A stretch of DNA of 25,070 nucleotides from Candidatus Elarobacter sp. (GCA_030150085.1 JASLGJ010000021.1:1-25070), one strand, 5' to 3'; shown: positions 14,636 through 21,744, numbered from the stretch's first letter. Numbers and translations: made by a program. Notes: generated from the letters alone by a model not told the origin.

Positions 14636-15495
14636 GGGCGGATACGAGCCCGGTCATCGCCGCCGACGAGGCCGTCGCGCGGGCCCGCGCGCTGGGCATC
14701 GCGCTGCCGGAGCTGATGCTGCGGCTGGTGGGCTGGGCGGCGGGCCGGGCCGACGTGCCGATCTCGGGCTTTCGGGTCGGGGCGGTCGCGCGCGGGCGCT
14801 CGGGCGCGCTGTACGCCGGGGCGAACCTGGAGTTCGCCGGTCTGCCGCTGAGCTGCTCGGTGCACGCCGAGCAGAGCGCCGTGACCAACGCCTGGGTCCA
14901 CGGCGAGCGGGGGCTGGAAGCGATCGCGGTCAGCGCGGCGCCGTGCGGCTACTGCCGCCAGTTCCTCTACGAGCTGGCCGGCGCGGAGGAGCTGGAGATT
15001 CTCCTGCCGGAGCGGCCCGCGGCGCTGCTGACGGCGCTGCTGCCGGGTGCCTTCGGCCCGCGCGATCTGGGCGTCGAGGGCGGCCTGCTGCAGCCGCAGC
15101 GCCACGGCCTCGTGCTCGCCCCCGGCTCCGCACGCGACTCGAGCGCCGCCGGCGAGGCGAGCGCGACGGACGAGACCGTCGCCGCCGCGCTGGCCGCCGC
15201 GAACGCGTCGTACGCGCCCTACGGCAAGACGTACGCCGGGGTGGCGCTGCGCACGGCGGACGGCGCGCTGTACGAAGGCCGCTACGCCGAGAGCGCCGCG
15301 TTCAACCCGAGCCTGTCGCCCATGCAGGCGGCGCTGGCGCACCTCACGCTGTGCGGGCGCGCGTACGCGGACATCGCGCAGGCCGCGCTGGTGGAGACGG
15401 CCGGGCCGGTCTCCCAGCGGGACGCGGGCGCGGGCGTGCTGGCCGCCGTGTCGTGCGTCGCGCCGGCGTACGCCCGCGCCGTCCCCGGCGGCTGA
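14632..15495 (+). CDS. cdd: Cytidine deaminase, two-domain type
   Basis: This is a 287-aa zinc enzyme that hydrolyses cytidine and deoxycytidine to uridine and ammonia in pyrimidine salvage. The zinc and proton-shuttle motif is VHAEQ (His78, Glu80) and PCGYC (Cys105, Cys108). The length and the second, catalytically inactive deaminase-like repeat (from about residue 180, AAALAAANASYAPYGKTYAG) match the long homodimeric form seen in E. coli rather than the ~130-aa tetrameric form. Its start overlaps the hydrolase stop by 4 bp (ATGA), and it ends the operon. Confidence 0.93.
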   Translation: MRADTSPVIAADEAVARARALGIALPELMLRLVGWAAGRADVPISGFRVGAVARGRSGALYAGANLEFAGLPLSCSVHAEQSAVTNAWVHGERGLEAIAVSAAPCGYCRQFLYELAGAEELEILLPERPAALLTALLPGAFGPRDLGVEGGLLQPQRHGLVLAPGSARDSSAAGEASATDETVAAALAAANASYAPYGKTYAGVALRTADGALYEGRYAESAAFNPSLSPMQAALAHLTLCGRAYADIAQAALVETAGPVSQRDAGAGVLAAVSCVAPAYARAVPGG

Positions 15496-15512
15496 GGCGA
15501 GCGTGACTCGCC
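15496..15512 (+). terminator. Short hairpin after cdd
   Basis: GGCGAG (15496-15501) and CTCGCC (15507-15512) form a perfect 6-bp stem with a 5-nt loop immediately after the cdd stop. No T-tract follows, so it may be a 3'-end structure rather than a strong terminator. Confidence 0.3.
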
Positions 15513-15609
15513 GCGGATCGCGCCCTGCCTCGGCCTGGCGGTAGGCAATTCGACGTACGGCCGCAGGAGGTGGGAGGCACCGCACCGGATTGATTGCGCT
15601 CGATGCAAA

Positions 15610-15628
15610 GGCTCGAAGCGTTCGAGCC
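15610..15628. promoter_or_regulatory. Perfect 8-bp palindrome upstream of aioB
   Basis: GGCTCGAA (15610-15617), GCG, TTCGAGCC (15621-15628) is a perfect inverted repeat lying 25 bp before the aioB ATG, within the 158-bp gap after cdd. It could be a repressor or activator operator or a 5'-UTR hairpin controlling arsenite oxidase expression. It is unlike the ATCGA-N6-TCGAT sites of the ars genes. I found no convincing promoter or sigma-54 site around it. Confidence 0.45.
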
Positions 15629-15653
15629 GGTCGCAAGGGTGAAGGTGACGACG

Positions 15654-16160
15654 ATGGGTGACGAGCAGCTCGCGCGAGGCCGCTTTTTGCGGCTCGCGGG
15701 CGCGAGCGGGGCTGCCGCCGCGGCAGTGGCCGGTAGCGCCGTACCGAGCGAAGCCCTGCCCGAGCGCGCGGCGCCCGAGCTGCCGGTCGCGAAGCTGCGC
15801 GACCTGCACCCCGGGCGGCCCGTCACGGCGGCGTATCCCGACCCGAAGTCGCCGATCATCGTGCTCAAGCTGGGCCACCCGGTCGACGACGGCGTCGGGC
15901 CCGAGCGCGACATCGTCGCCTACAGCAGTTTCTGCACCCACATGGGCTGCCCGGTGACGTACAAGCCCGAGCGCAAGCTGCTGGCCTGCCCGTGCCACTT
16001 CAGCTCGTTCGACCCGGCCCACGGCGGGCTCCAAGTCATCGGGCAAGCCTCGACCAACCTGCCCCAGATCGTGCTCGAGGCGCGCGGCGAGAACGTGTAC
16101 GCGGTCGGCATCCGGGGCCTGGTCTGGGGCCGCCAGAGCAACGCGCAGCGGTTCTCGTAA
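15654..16160 (+). CDS. aioB: Arsenite oxidase small subunit (Rieske protein)
   Basis: This is the Rieske [2Fe-2S] subunit that passes electrons from the molybdenum subunit to a respiratory acceptor. The cluster motifs are CTHMGC (Cys94, His96, Cys99) and CPCH (Cys112, Cys114, His115). Both disulfide cysteines are present, and the following FSSFDPAHGG with NLPQIVLEARGENVYAVGI is characteristic of AioB. The N-terminus is a short Tat-like signal: LARGRFLRLAGASGAAAAA replaces the usual RRxFLK by RGRFLR, so the second Arg of the pair is Gly. ATG 15654 has GAAGGTG at 15641-15647 and gives 168 aa; an upstream ATG at 15594 lacks such a site. It precedes aioA by 12 bp. Confidence 0.94.
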   Translation: MGDEQLARGRFLRLAGASGAAAAAVAGSAVPSEALPERAAPELPVAKLRDLHPGRPVTAAYPDPKSPIIVLKLGHPVDDGVGPERDIVAYSSFCTHMGCPVTYKPERKLLACPCHFSSFDPAHGGLQVIGQASTNLPQIVLEARGENVYAVGIRGLVWGRQSNAQRFS

Positions 16161-16172
16161 GGAGCGGGTTCG

Positions 16173-18710
16173 ATGGGTGTCTATCACAGCCCCAAGACGT
16201 CGGTGCCGCTGCCGCCCGCGGGCGCGCAGCACCTCAAGACGGTCTGCCACTACTGCATCGTCGGCTGCAGCTACGACGTCTACAAATGGCCCGAGAACGG
16301 CGCCGACGGCGGGCCGCGCCCGCACCAGAACGCGCTCGGGGTGGACTTCACCAAGCCCCAGCCGCCCGTCACGGGAACCTGGATCAGCCCCGAGCAGCAG
16401 ACGGTGGTCGAAGAGCGCGACGGCCGGCGCTACAACGTCGTCATCATCCCCAACAAGCAGGCCAAGGTGAACTCCGGGCTGTCGTCGGTGCGCGGCGGCA
16501 CGCTGGCGGCCTCGCTCTACGCGCCCGACAAGCCGACCGCCAACCGCCTGCACCACCCGCTGGTGTACCGCAGCCGCGAGCGCAACCCGACCTCCTGGGA
16601 CGACGCGGTGGAGCTGGTCGCGGGCGTGCTCAAGGACTCGCTCGACAAGCACGGCCCCGACTCGATCACGATGAAGTTCTTCGACCACGGCGGCGGGGGC
16701 GGCGGGTTCGAGAACAACTGGGCGGTCGGGAAGTTCTTCTTCTCGGGCGTGCAGACCGTGATGGCGAGCATCCACAACCGCCCGGCCTACAACTCCGAGG
16801 TCCACTCCAGCCGCGACATGGGCGTGCCCGAGCTCAACCACAGCTACGAGGACGCCGAGCTGGCCGACACGCTGGTCCTGTGGGGCGCGAACTCCTACGA
16901 GACCCAGACCAACTACTTCCTCAACCACATGGTGCCCAACCTGAGCGGCGCGACGCTGGCCAAGAAGCGCGCCGCGCTGCACGGCGAGCCGGTCGCGCCC
17001 GGGCGCATGATCGTCGCCGACGTGCGCACCACGACGACCGTCGCGACCGCGCGCGCGGCGGGCGGGCCCGAGCGCGTGCTGCACCTGTGGCTCAAGCCCG
17101 GCACCGACATCGCGCTGCTCAACGCGATCGGCCGCATCGTGCACGAGCGGCGCTGGCAAGACCAGGCCTTCATCGACGCGCGCACCGAGAAGCTCGCCGA
17201 CTACGAGCGCGACGGGCTGCAGCTCTCCAAGCCGCTGGACGCGGTGCTGGCCGAGGCCGAGCAGGTCACCGGCGTGCCGCGCGCCGACATGGAGAAGGCC
17301 GCGAGCTGGATCGCCGCGCCCAAGGCCGGCGGGGTGCGCACCCGGACGCTTTTCCACTACGAGAAAGGCATGATCTGGGGGCTCAAAAACTACGAGAACA
17401 TCGCCAGCATCGTGAGCCTCGCGCTGCTCACCGGCAACCTCGGCAAACCGGGCGTGGGCTGCAGCCGGCTGGGCGGGCACCAGGAAGGCTACGTGCGGCC
17501 CGACTACAAGGGCCCGCGCCCGGCGATCTACGTCGACCAGGCGCTGGCGGCGGGCAAGGGGCGCGTGTTCTGGTTCGGCGGCTGCAACCCGCTGGTCGCG
17601 ACGCTCGACGCCGAGCGCATGCGCGACGTGCTCGAAGAGCGCGGCGCGATCGTCAAGAAGGCGCTCGACAAGGTGCGCTCGGGCGGGCCGCAGGAGCGCA
17701 TCGCGGCGATCTCCGAGGCGCTCGACCGGGGCGGCCTGTTCGTCGTCGCGCAAGACCTGTACCTGACGAAGTCGGCCGAGCGCGCGCACGTCGTGTTCCC
17801 CGCCGCGGCCTGGGGCGAGTCGCCGATCACCTCGATCAACGGCGAGCGCCGCCTGCGCCTGTACGAGCAGATCCAGGACCCGCCCGGCGACGCCAAGCCC
17901 GACTGGGCGATCATGGCGGCGGTCGCGCAGAAGCTGCACGCTCTCTACACGGCGGAAGGCAACGCCGCCATGGCGGCCCGTTTCGCCGGCTTCGGCTGGC
18001 GCGGCGCGGAAGAGGTCTTCCTCGAGGGCGGGCAGTCGTTTCCGCCGGTGCACGGCGAGATCGGCTACACCAAGCCCGGCCCGATCGAGAACTACCGCGG
18101 CATCACCTATGCCGAGCTGCGCCGGCTCGGGCACGACGGCATCCAGACGCCGGTCCGGCGCGAGCGCGGCGCGCTGCGCGGCAGCGTGCGGCTGTTCGAG
18201 AACGGCGAGCCGTTCCGCACCGCCTCGGGCAAGGCGACGTTCAAGGGCTACGCCTGGCCGGGCTACCCGGCCGAGGTCAAGGCGCAGCTGGACAAGTACC
18301 CGTTCTTCCTCACCAACGGGCGCCTCAACGTGGCCTGGCAGACCATGTACAACGACGAGCGCATGCCGCTCCAGAACGAGCGCGTCCCCGCGGCCTGGCT
18401 GGAGATCCACCCTGACGACGCGCGCAAGCTCGGCCTCGAGAGCGGCGACCTGGTCGAGGTCTACAACGACTACGGCTCGGCCGACGCGGCGGCGTACGTC
18501 ACGCCCTCGGTCAAGCCGGGGATCGTGTTCATGCAGTTCGCCCACCCGCGCGGAACGGCCAACTCGCTGACCACGCCCTACGTCGACCCGCTCACCACGA
18601 TCCCGTACTACAAGGGCTCGGCGGCGGGGATTCGCAAGATCGGCTCGCTGCCGTCGGTGAAGCAACACCTGAGCTGGATTCCCGTCATCGAGACCGCGTC
18701 GCGCACGTGA
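16173..18710 (+). CDS. aioA: Arsenite oxidase large subunit (molybdopterin)
   Basis: This is an 845-aa member of the DMSO reductase superfamily that oxidises arsenite to arsenate. Near the N-terminus, CHYCIVGC (Cys25, Cys28, Cys32) provides a Cx2Cx3C site for a [3Fe-4S] cluster. The place of a fourth Cys is taken by Ser (GLSSVRGG, about residue 105), as in AioA. The arsenite pocket residues known from AioA structures are found as His172 and Glu180 in DHGGGGGGFENNW, and Arg432 and His436 in CSRLGGHQEGY. The C-terminal molybdopterin-binding domain contains FFLTNGRLNVAWQTMYND. No signal peptide is present, as expected if it is co-exported with AioB. AAGGAG at 16159-16164 marks the start. The arsenite pocket makes AioA much more likely than ArxA or a nitrate-type enzyme. 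Confidence 0.96.
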   Translation: MGVYHSPKTSVPLPPAGAQHLKTVCHYCIVGCSYDVYKWPENGADGGPRPHQNALGVDFTKPQPPVTGTWISPEQQTVVEERDGRRYNVVIIPNKQAKVNSGLSSVRGGTLAASLYAPDKPTANRLHHPLVYRSRERNPTSWDDAVELVAGVLKDSLDKHGPDSITMKFFDHGGGGGGFENNWAVGKFFFSGVQTVMASIHNRPAYNSEVHSSRDMGVPELNHSYEDAELADTLVLWGANSYETQTNYFLNHMVPNLSGATLAKKRAALHGEPVAPGRMIVADVRTTTTVATARAAGGPERVLHLWLKPGTDIALLNAIGRIVHERRWQDQAFIDARTEKLADYERDGLQLSKPLDAVLAEAEQVTGVPRADMEKAASWIAAPKAGGVRTRTLFHYEKGMIWGLKNYENIASIVSLALLTGNLGKPGVGCSRLGGHQEGYVRPDYKGPRPAIYVDQALAAGKGRVFWFGGCNPLVATLDAERMRDVLEERGAIVKKALDKVRSGGPQERIAAISEALDRGGLFVVAQDLYLTKSAERAHVVFPAAAWGESPITSINGERRLRLYEQIQDPPGDAKPDWAIMAAVAQKLHALYTAEGNAAMAARFAGFGWRGAEEVFLEGGQSFPPVHGEIGYTKPGPIENYRGITYAELRRLGHDGIQTPVRRERGALRGSVRLFENGEPFRTASGKATFKGYAWPGYPAEVKAQLDKYPFFLTNGRLNVAWQTMYNDERMPLQNERVPAAWLEIHPDDARKLGLESGDLVEVYNDYGSADAAAYVTPSVKPGIVFMQFAHPRGTANSLTTPYVDPLTTIPYYKGSAAGIRKIGSLPSVKQHLSWIPVIETASRT

Positions 18711-19249
18711 ACGTCGTGGTGGTCGGCGGGAGCGCCTCCAACGTCGGCAAGACGACGCTCGCGGCGCGCCTGATCGGCCGCCATGCCGCGCGCGGGCGAA
18801 CCGTCGCGGTCAAGGTCAGCGTGCGCGAGCGGGCTTGCGAGACCACGGTGCTGACCCTGCGCCCGGGCGACGACGCGGAGCACCGGCGCGACACCGGCAA
18901 GCTGCTCGCGGCCGGCGCGGCGTGCGTGGTGTGGGTGACGGTCTCGCGCGGCACGGTGCGCACCGGCCTGGCGCGCGGCCTGGCCGCGGCGCGCAAGCTG
19001 CGCCCGGCCAGCGTGGTGTTCGAGTCGACCTCGGCCGGGATCGAGCTGCGCCGCATCGACGACTCGTGGTTCGTCGCCGGCCCGGGCGAGTGGAAGCCGT
19101 GGGCCGACGAGCACCGGCGGCGCGCCGACCACGTGCTCAGCAGCGACCAGGCGTGCGCGCCGCGCGATCCGCTCTCAGGCGCAGACTTCGGCGCACCAGG
19201 CTTCGATGCGCTCGGCGATCGCGTCGCGCACCTCGCGGGTGCGCGCTAG
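18707..19249 (+). CDS. P-loop NTPase, possibly MobB-like cofactor protein
   Basis: This is a 180-aa protein with a P-loop of the SIMIBI type, GSASNVGKTT at residues 8-17, where the G-x5-GKT spacing recalls dethiobiotin synthetase and MobB-like proteins. RDTGKLLAAGAACVVWVTVS resembles the MobB AGA region, and VVFESTSAG takes the place of the usual VEG motif. MobB helps attach a nucleotide to molybdopterin, so a role in maturing AioA is plausible and fits the 4-bp GTGA overlap with aioA. The assignment is tentative and rests on partial motifs. Its last 75 bp overlap the convergent arsC gene, so the final ~25 residues (from about PRDPLSGADFGAPG) are antisense to ArsC and may be a run-on tail. 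Confidence 0.6.
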   Translation: MNVVVVGGSASNVGKTTLAARLIGRHAARGRTVAVKVSVRERACETTVLTLRPGDDAEHRRDTGKLLAAGAACVVWVTVSRGTVRTGLARGLAAARKLRPASVVFESTSAGIELRRIDDSWFVAGPGEWKPWADEHRRRADHVLSSDQACAPRDPLSGADFGAPGFDALGDRVAHLAGAR

Positions 19250-19618
19250 CACCTCTGCCGGTTCGCCGCGGAACGACGACGGATCGGGAAAGCCCCAGTG
19301 CAGCCGCTCGCCGCGCGCGGGGTGGATCGGGCACGCCTCGGCGCTGGCCTCGTCGCATACCGTGACGACGTAGTCGTACGCGCGCGCGGCGATGGCTGGG
19401 TCGGCGCAGCTCTTGGCGGTGTTGGCGCTCAGGTCGTGGCCCAGCTCGCGCATGGCATCGACCACGACCGGGTTGAGCCGGCCCGCCTCCAGGCCCGCGC
19501 TGTAGGCCTGGAACCGGCCGGCGCAGCGCGCGTTGACGAACGCCTCGGCCATCTGGCTGCGCGCGCTGTTGTGGATGCACACGAACAGCACCGTGCGCGG
19601 TGCGCTCGCGGCGCTCAC
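19175..19618 (-). CDS. arsC: Arsenate reductase, low-molecular-weight phosphatase type
   Basis: This is a 147-aa cytoplasmic enzyme of the thioredoxin-coupled ArsC family that reduces arsenate to arsenite. The phosphatase loop VCIHNSARS has the nucleophile Cys14 and Arg20. The two resolving cysteines, Cys88 and Cys96 in VTVCDEASAEACP, are correctly spaced for the disulfide cascade, and Asp112 in FPDPSSF is the general acid. GTG 19618 overlaps the arsN1 stop by GTGA; the frame upstream of it lies within arsN1. Since the locus also encodes arsenite oxidase, which makes arsenate, the two enzymes probably act in different compartments. Confidence 0.94.
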   Translation of the reverse strand: MSAASAPRTVLFVCIHNSARSQMAEAFVNARCAGRFQAYSAGLEAGRLNPVVVDAMRELGHDLSANTAKSCADPAIAARAYDYVVTVCDEASAEACPIHPARGERLHWGFPDPSSFRGEPAEVLARTREVRDAIAERIEAWCAEVCA

Positions 19619-20148
19619 GTCGCGGCCCGCGCGGCGTCGCCGAGGAGGAGTTCCACGATCACGCAGTCCTTCCAGGCTCCCTCGAGCCGGCCGTGGCGGC
19701 GGTACACGCCGACCTCGCGAAAGCCCAGCTCGGCGCACAGCGCGCGGCTGGCCAGGTTGTCGGTGAAGATGCGGGAGAGCAGCTTCCAGAAGCCCAGCCG
19801 CTCGCAGCGCTCGATCAGCGCCGTCAGCGCGCGCCGCCCGACGCCGCGCCGGCGCGCATCGCCCGCGACGTAGACCGAGAACTCGGCCACGCCGTCGTAG
19901 CAGGCGCGCTTGCGGTAGGCCGAAGCCCAGGCGAAGCCGACCACGCGCTCGTCCGCGAGCACGACCACGGTCGGGTGGGTCGCCATGTCGGCCTCCAGGT
20001 CGGCCGCGATCTCGGCGACCGAGCAGGGCTCGGTGTCGAAGGTGGCCTGGCGGCCCGCGATGCCCTCGTTGTAGATCGCGGTGACGGCGTGCGCGTCGGC
20101 GAGGGTCGCGTCGCGCACGGCGAGCGGCTCGCGCTGCGAGGCGCTCAC
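19615..20148 (-). CDS. arsN1: ArsN1-type GNAT acetyltransferase (arsinothricin/phosphinothricin N-acetyltransferase family)
   Basis: This is a 177-aa GNAT protein. The start MSASQREPLAVRDATLADA, the substrate stretch IYNEGIAGRQATFDTEP, the acetyl-CoA motif GDARRRGVGRRALTALIE, and WKLLSRIFTDNLASRALCAE with LGFREVGVYRRHGRL match the ArsN1 family A as I recall it. ArsN1 acetylates the amino group of the arsenic antibiotic arsinothricin, giving resistance; phosphinothricin is a related substrate in the wider family. GTG 20148 overlaps the arsR1 stop by GTGA, and the gene overlaps arsC in the same way, so arsR1-arsN1-arsC is one coupled operon. No ArsM or ArsB/Acr3 gene was seen nearby. Confidence 0.85.
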   Translation of the reverse strand: MSASQREPLAVRDATLADAHAVTAIYNEGIAGRQATFDTEPCSVAEIAADLEADMATHPTVVVLADERVVGFAWASAYRKRACYDGVAEFSVYVAGDARRRGVGRRALTALIERCERLGFWKLLSRIFTDNLASRALCAELGFREVGVYRRHGRLEGAWKDCVIVELLLGDAARAAT

Positions 20149-20477
20149 GCCGGGACGGCGAGCGGCAGCACCGCGCCGAGCGCGTCGTCGATGCGGCGCC
20201 GGGCGTCGGGTGCGAGCCGGTAGTAGACCCAGGTCCCGCGCCGCTCGCAGATCACCAGGCCCGCCGTGCGCAGCAGCTTGAGGTGGTGCGACACGGTGGG
20301 CTGGTTGAGCGGCAGAGCGGCGGTGAAGTCGCACACGCAGTACTCGTCCTCGGCGCGCGCCAGCGTGGCCAGGATCGCCAGGCGGTGCGGGTCGCCCAGC
20401 GCCTTGAAAACGCCGGCCTCGCCGCCGCGGTCCGTGGTGTCCACGGGCGAGAGCGGGCCGCACCGTTCAATCGACAT
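20145..20477 (-). CDS. arsR: ArsR-family arsenite-responsive repressor 1
   Basis: This is a 110-aa winged-helix metalloregulator that leaves DNA when arsenite binds. FKALGDPHRLAILATLA (from about residue 24) and the recognition helix NQPTVSHHLKLLRTAGL are typical. The arsenic site is likely Cys47 and Cys49 in YCVCDF plus Cys6 near the N-terminus; arsR2 has equivalents at Cys7, 47 and 49. ATG 20477 is chosen by this alignment and because an overlapping promoter predicts transcription starting at that codon, so the mRNA may be leaderless. The TTG at 20513 would extend the protein but coincides with the -35 box. The operator at 20470-20485 covers the start codon. Confidence 0.95.
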   Translation of the reverse strand: MSIERCGPLSPVDTTDRGGEAGVFKALGDPHRLAILATLARAEDEYCVCDFTAALPLNQPTVSHHLKLLRTAGLVICERRGTWVYYRLAPDARRRIDDALGAVLPLAVPA

Positions 20478-20485
20478 GGATCGAT
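20470..20485. promoter_or_regulatory. ArsR operator copy 1 (ATCGA-N6-TCGAT)
   Basis: ATCGA (20470-20474), CATGGA, TCGAT (20481-20485) is a perfect inverted repeat with a 6-bp centre that includes the arsR1 ATG. It overlaps the -10 end of the promoter, so a bound repressor would block initiation. The same spacing and arms recur at 21704 and 22294. Confidence 0.75.
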
Positions 20486-20513
20486 GGTATGCCGGGGCGG
20501 CGCCGGGTGTCAA
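20484..20513 (-). promoter_or_regulatory. arsR1-arsN1-arsC promoter
   Basis: On the reverse strand TTGACA (20513-20508), 18 bp, TACCAT (20489-20484). The -35 box is a perfect consensus. The -10 box ends 6 nt before the arsR1 ATG, so transcription should start on or next to the start codon, and the operator overlaps this region. No ribosome site precedes the ATG, which agrees with a leaderless transcript. Confidence 0.7.
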
Positions 20514-20530
20514 CGTGGGAGTTCGGAAGC

Positions 20531-20560
20531 GCCGGTTCCGGGCCTACGCTCAGAACCGGC
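20531..20560 (-). terminator. Hairpin at the 3' end of the split phosphate transporter
   Basis: GCCGGTTC (20531-20538) pairs perfectly with GAACCGGC (20553-20560) across a 14-nt loop that contains the stop of the 60-aa ORF. It lies between the transporter genes and the arsR1 promoter, where a 3' end is expected. It has no T-tract. Confidence 0.4.
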
Positions 20561-20732
20561 TGATGACGAAGTACGCCAGCGCGGCGACCACGCCCGAGAA
20601 GATCGGCGTCACGGTCCAGGCGATCAGCAGCTTGACCACGGTGTCGCGGTTCAGGCCGCCGCGCCGCTCGGCGCGCTCGCCTTCGGAGAGGACTGCGGGG
20701 CCGCCCAGGCCGACGGCGGCTTCTTGGCTCAT
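20550..20732 (-). CDS. C-terminal fragment protein of a split PiT transporter
   Basis: This 60-aa ORF has a soluble N-terminal half (MSQEAAVGLGGPAVLSEGER) and one membrane helix, preceded by GLNRDTVVKLLIAW and ending YFVISRF. That last segment resembles the final helix of PiT-type phosphate permeases, where a short vNW..V linker is followed by AWvvT.P. The main transporter ORF stops just before this helix. ATG 20732 overlaps that stop (ATGA) and has GGGAGGA about 8 bp upstream, an excellent ribosome site. So it seems to be a real, separately initiated gene, not simply the remnant of a frameshift, and it presumably supplies the missing helix to the transporter. Confidence 0.7.
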   Translation of the reverse strand: MSQEAAVGLGGPAVLSEGERAERRGGLNRDTVVKLLIAWTVTPIFSGVVAALAYFVISRF

Positions 20733-21607
20733 GCGGTTTTCCTCCCGCCGCTGATGCCGGCGATGGCTCCGGTGGAGACTTGGGTGGTCGACATCGGCAG
20801 GCCGAGGTTCGCGCCGAACCCGACCAGCAGCGCGGTGGTCACGTTGGCGGTGAGGCCCTCGGCCGGGTTCATGGTGACGAGGTCCTCGGCCAGCACTTTG
20901 GCGACGCGCGCACCGGCCACGATGCTGCCGACGAACATGGCGACCGAGACGAGCACGAACAGCCAGACCACGTCGACGGTCTGCACGGCCACGCCGAGCG
21001 AGACGATCTTGGGCGTGTCGTTCAGGCCGCGCGCGAAGCCGACCCCGCCGGCCGAGAGCCAGTGCAGGCCGTCCAGGCCGAACAGCGAGCGGCGCGCCCC
21101 GCCGGCCGGGGCCGGCCGCGGCGTGCCGCTCTGCACGCGGCGCGCGATGTAATTGGCCAGCGCCGACAGCGCGTAGGCGACGAAGATGCTGACCAGCAGC
21201 GGGACGAGCAGCTTCTGCGCGATCACGCCCCACGCGATGGAGTGGGGCGCCCACAGCAGGCCCGCGCCGATCAGCGCGCCGATCAAGCCGTGGGTGGTCG
21301 AGACCGGCAGGCGCAGCACCGTCGCGACGAGCACCCAGGCGATCACGCCGCACAGCGCGGCCGCTTCGAACGCCATCGTGGGCGGCTGCGTGATCGCGCC
21401 GCCGGTGAAGACCTTGAGCATGCTGTGCGCGAGCGCGGCCGAGAGCAGGCAGCCGGCCAGCGTCGTTATGGCGCCCCAGAACACCGCCGTGCGGTACCCG
21501 GCCAGACCGCTGCCGCGCAGCGTCGCAACGCCTTTGGAAACGTCATTGGCGCCGTTCACCGCGGCCAGCACGGCGATGAGGGCCAGAATCACTACACCCA
21601 ATGTCAC
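20729..21607 (-). CDS. pit: PiT-type inorganic phosphate transporter, lacking the last helix
   Basis: This is a 292-aa membrane permease of the PiT/SLC20 family, which moves phosphate (and arsenate as an analogue) with a coupling ion. Both family repeats are present: GANDVSKG at residues 19-26 with VSTTHGLIGA, and FARGLNDTPKIVSLG with PMSTTQVSTGAIAG. The protein ends shortly after the second repeat, at GISGGRKTA, where other PiT proteins continue into a final helix; that helix is encoded by the overlapping 60-aa ORF. GTG 21607 is preferred because it starts the first helix directly; the frame extends further upstream through A/T-rich regulatory sequence to 21751. Placement among ars genes suggests phosphate supply under arsenate stress. 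Confidence 0.88.
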   Translation of the reverse strand: MTLGVVILALIAVLAAVNGANDVSKGVATLRGSGLAGYRTAVFWGAITTLAGCLLSAALAHSMLKVFTGGAITQPPTMAFEAAALCGVIAWVLVATVLRLPVSTTHGLIGALIGAGLLWAPHSIAWGVIAQKLLVPLLVSIFVAYALSALANYIARRVQSGTPRPAPAGGARRSLFGLDGLHWLSAGGVGFARGLNDTPKIVSLGVAVQTVDVVWLFVLVSVAMFVGSIVAGARVAKVLAEDLVTMNPAEGLTANVTTALLVGFGANLGLPMSTTQVSTGAIAGISGGRKTA

Positions 21608-21703
21608 GGTCTGCGCATGATAACCACTCGTTAATGAAAAGACAAGATGGATTCGGAAAATAATTTGACTGTTTTCAATACAGGTGATTCGTTCGTACAT
21701 TAC

Positions 21704-21719
21704 ATCGAGATAATTCGAT
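21704..21719. promoter_or_regulatory. ArsR operator copy 2 (pit-arsR2 intergenic region)
   Basis: ATCGA (21704-21708), GATAAT, TCGAT (21715-21719) repeats the arms and spacing of the arsR1 operator. Located between divergent pit and arsR2, it could repress one or both. Nearby promoter-like elements are ambiguous: TTGAAT 15 bp from TAATGT on the reverse strand, and TTGACT at 21665 on the forward strand without a clear -10 box. Confidence 0.65.
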
Positions 21720-21744
21720 TCAATGGATCCCGCGAAGCGCCGCG

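Noticed and set aside
15282..18668. A 1128-codon open frame on the reverse strand opposite cdd, aioB and aioA
   Set aside because: It is a by-product of high GC codon bias: Arg/Ala/Val/Leu-rich low-complexity protein with no recognisable domain, opposite three genes with conserved motifs.
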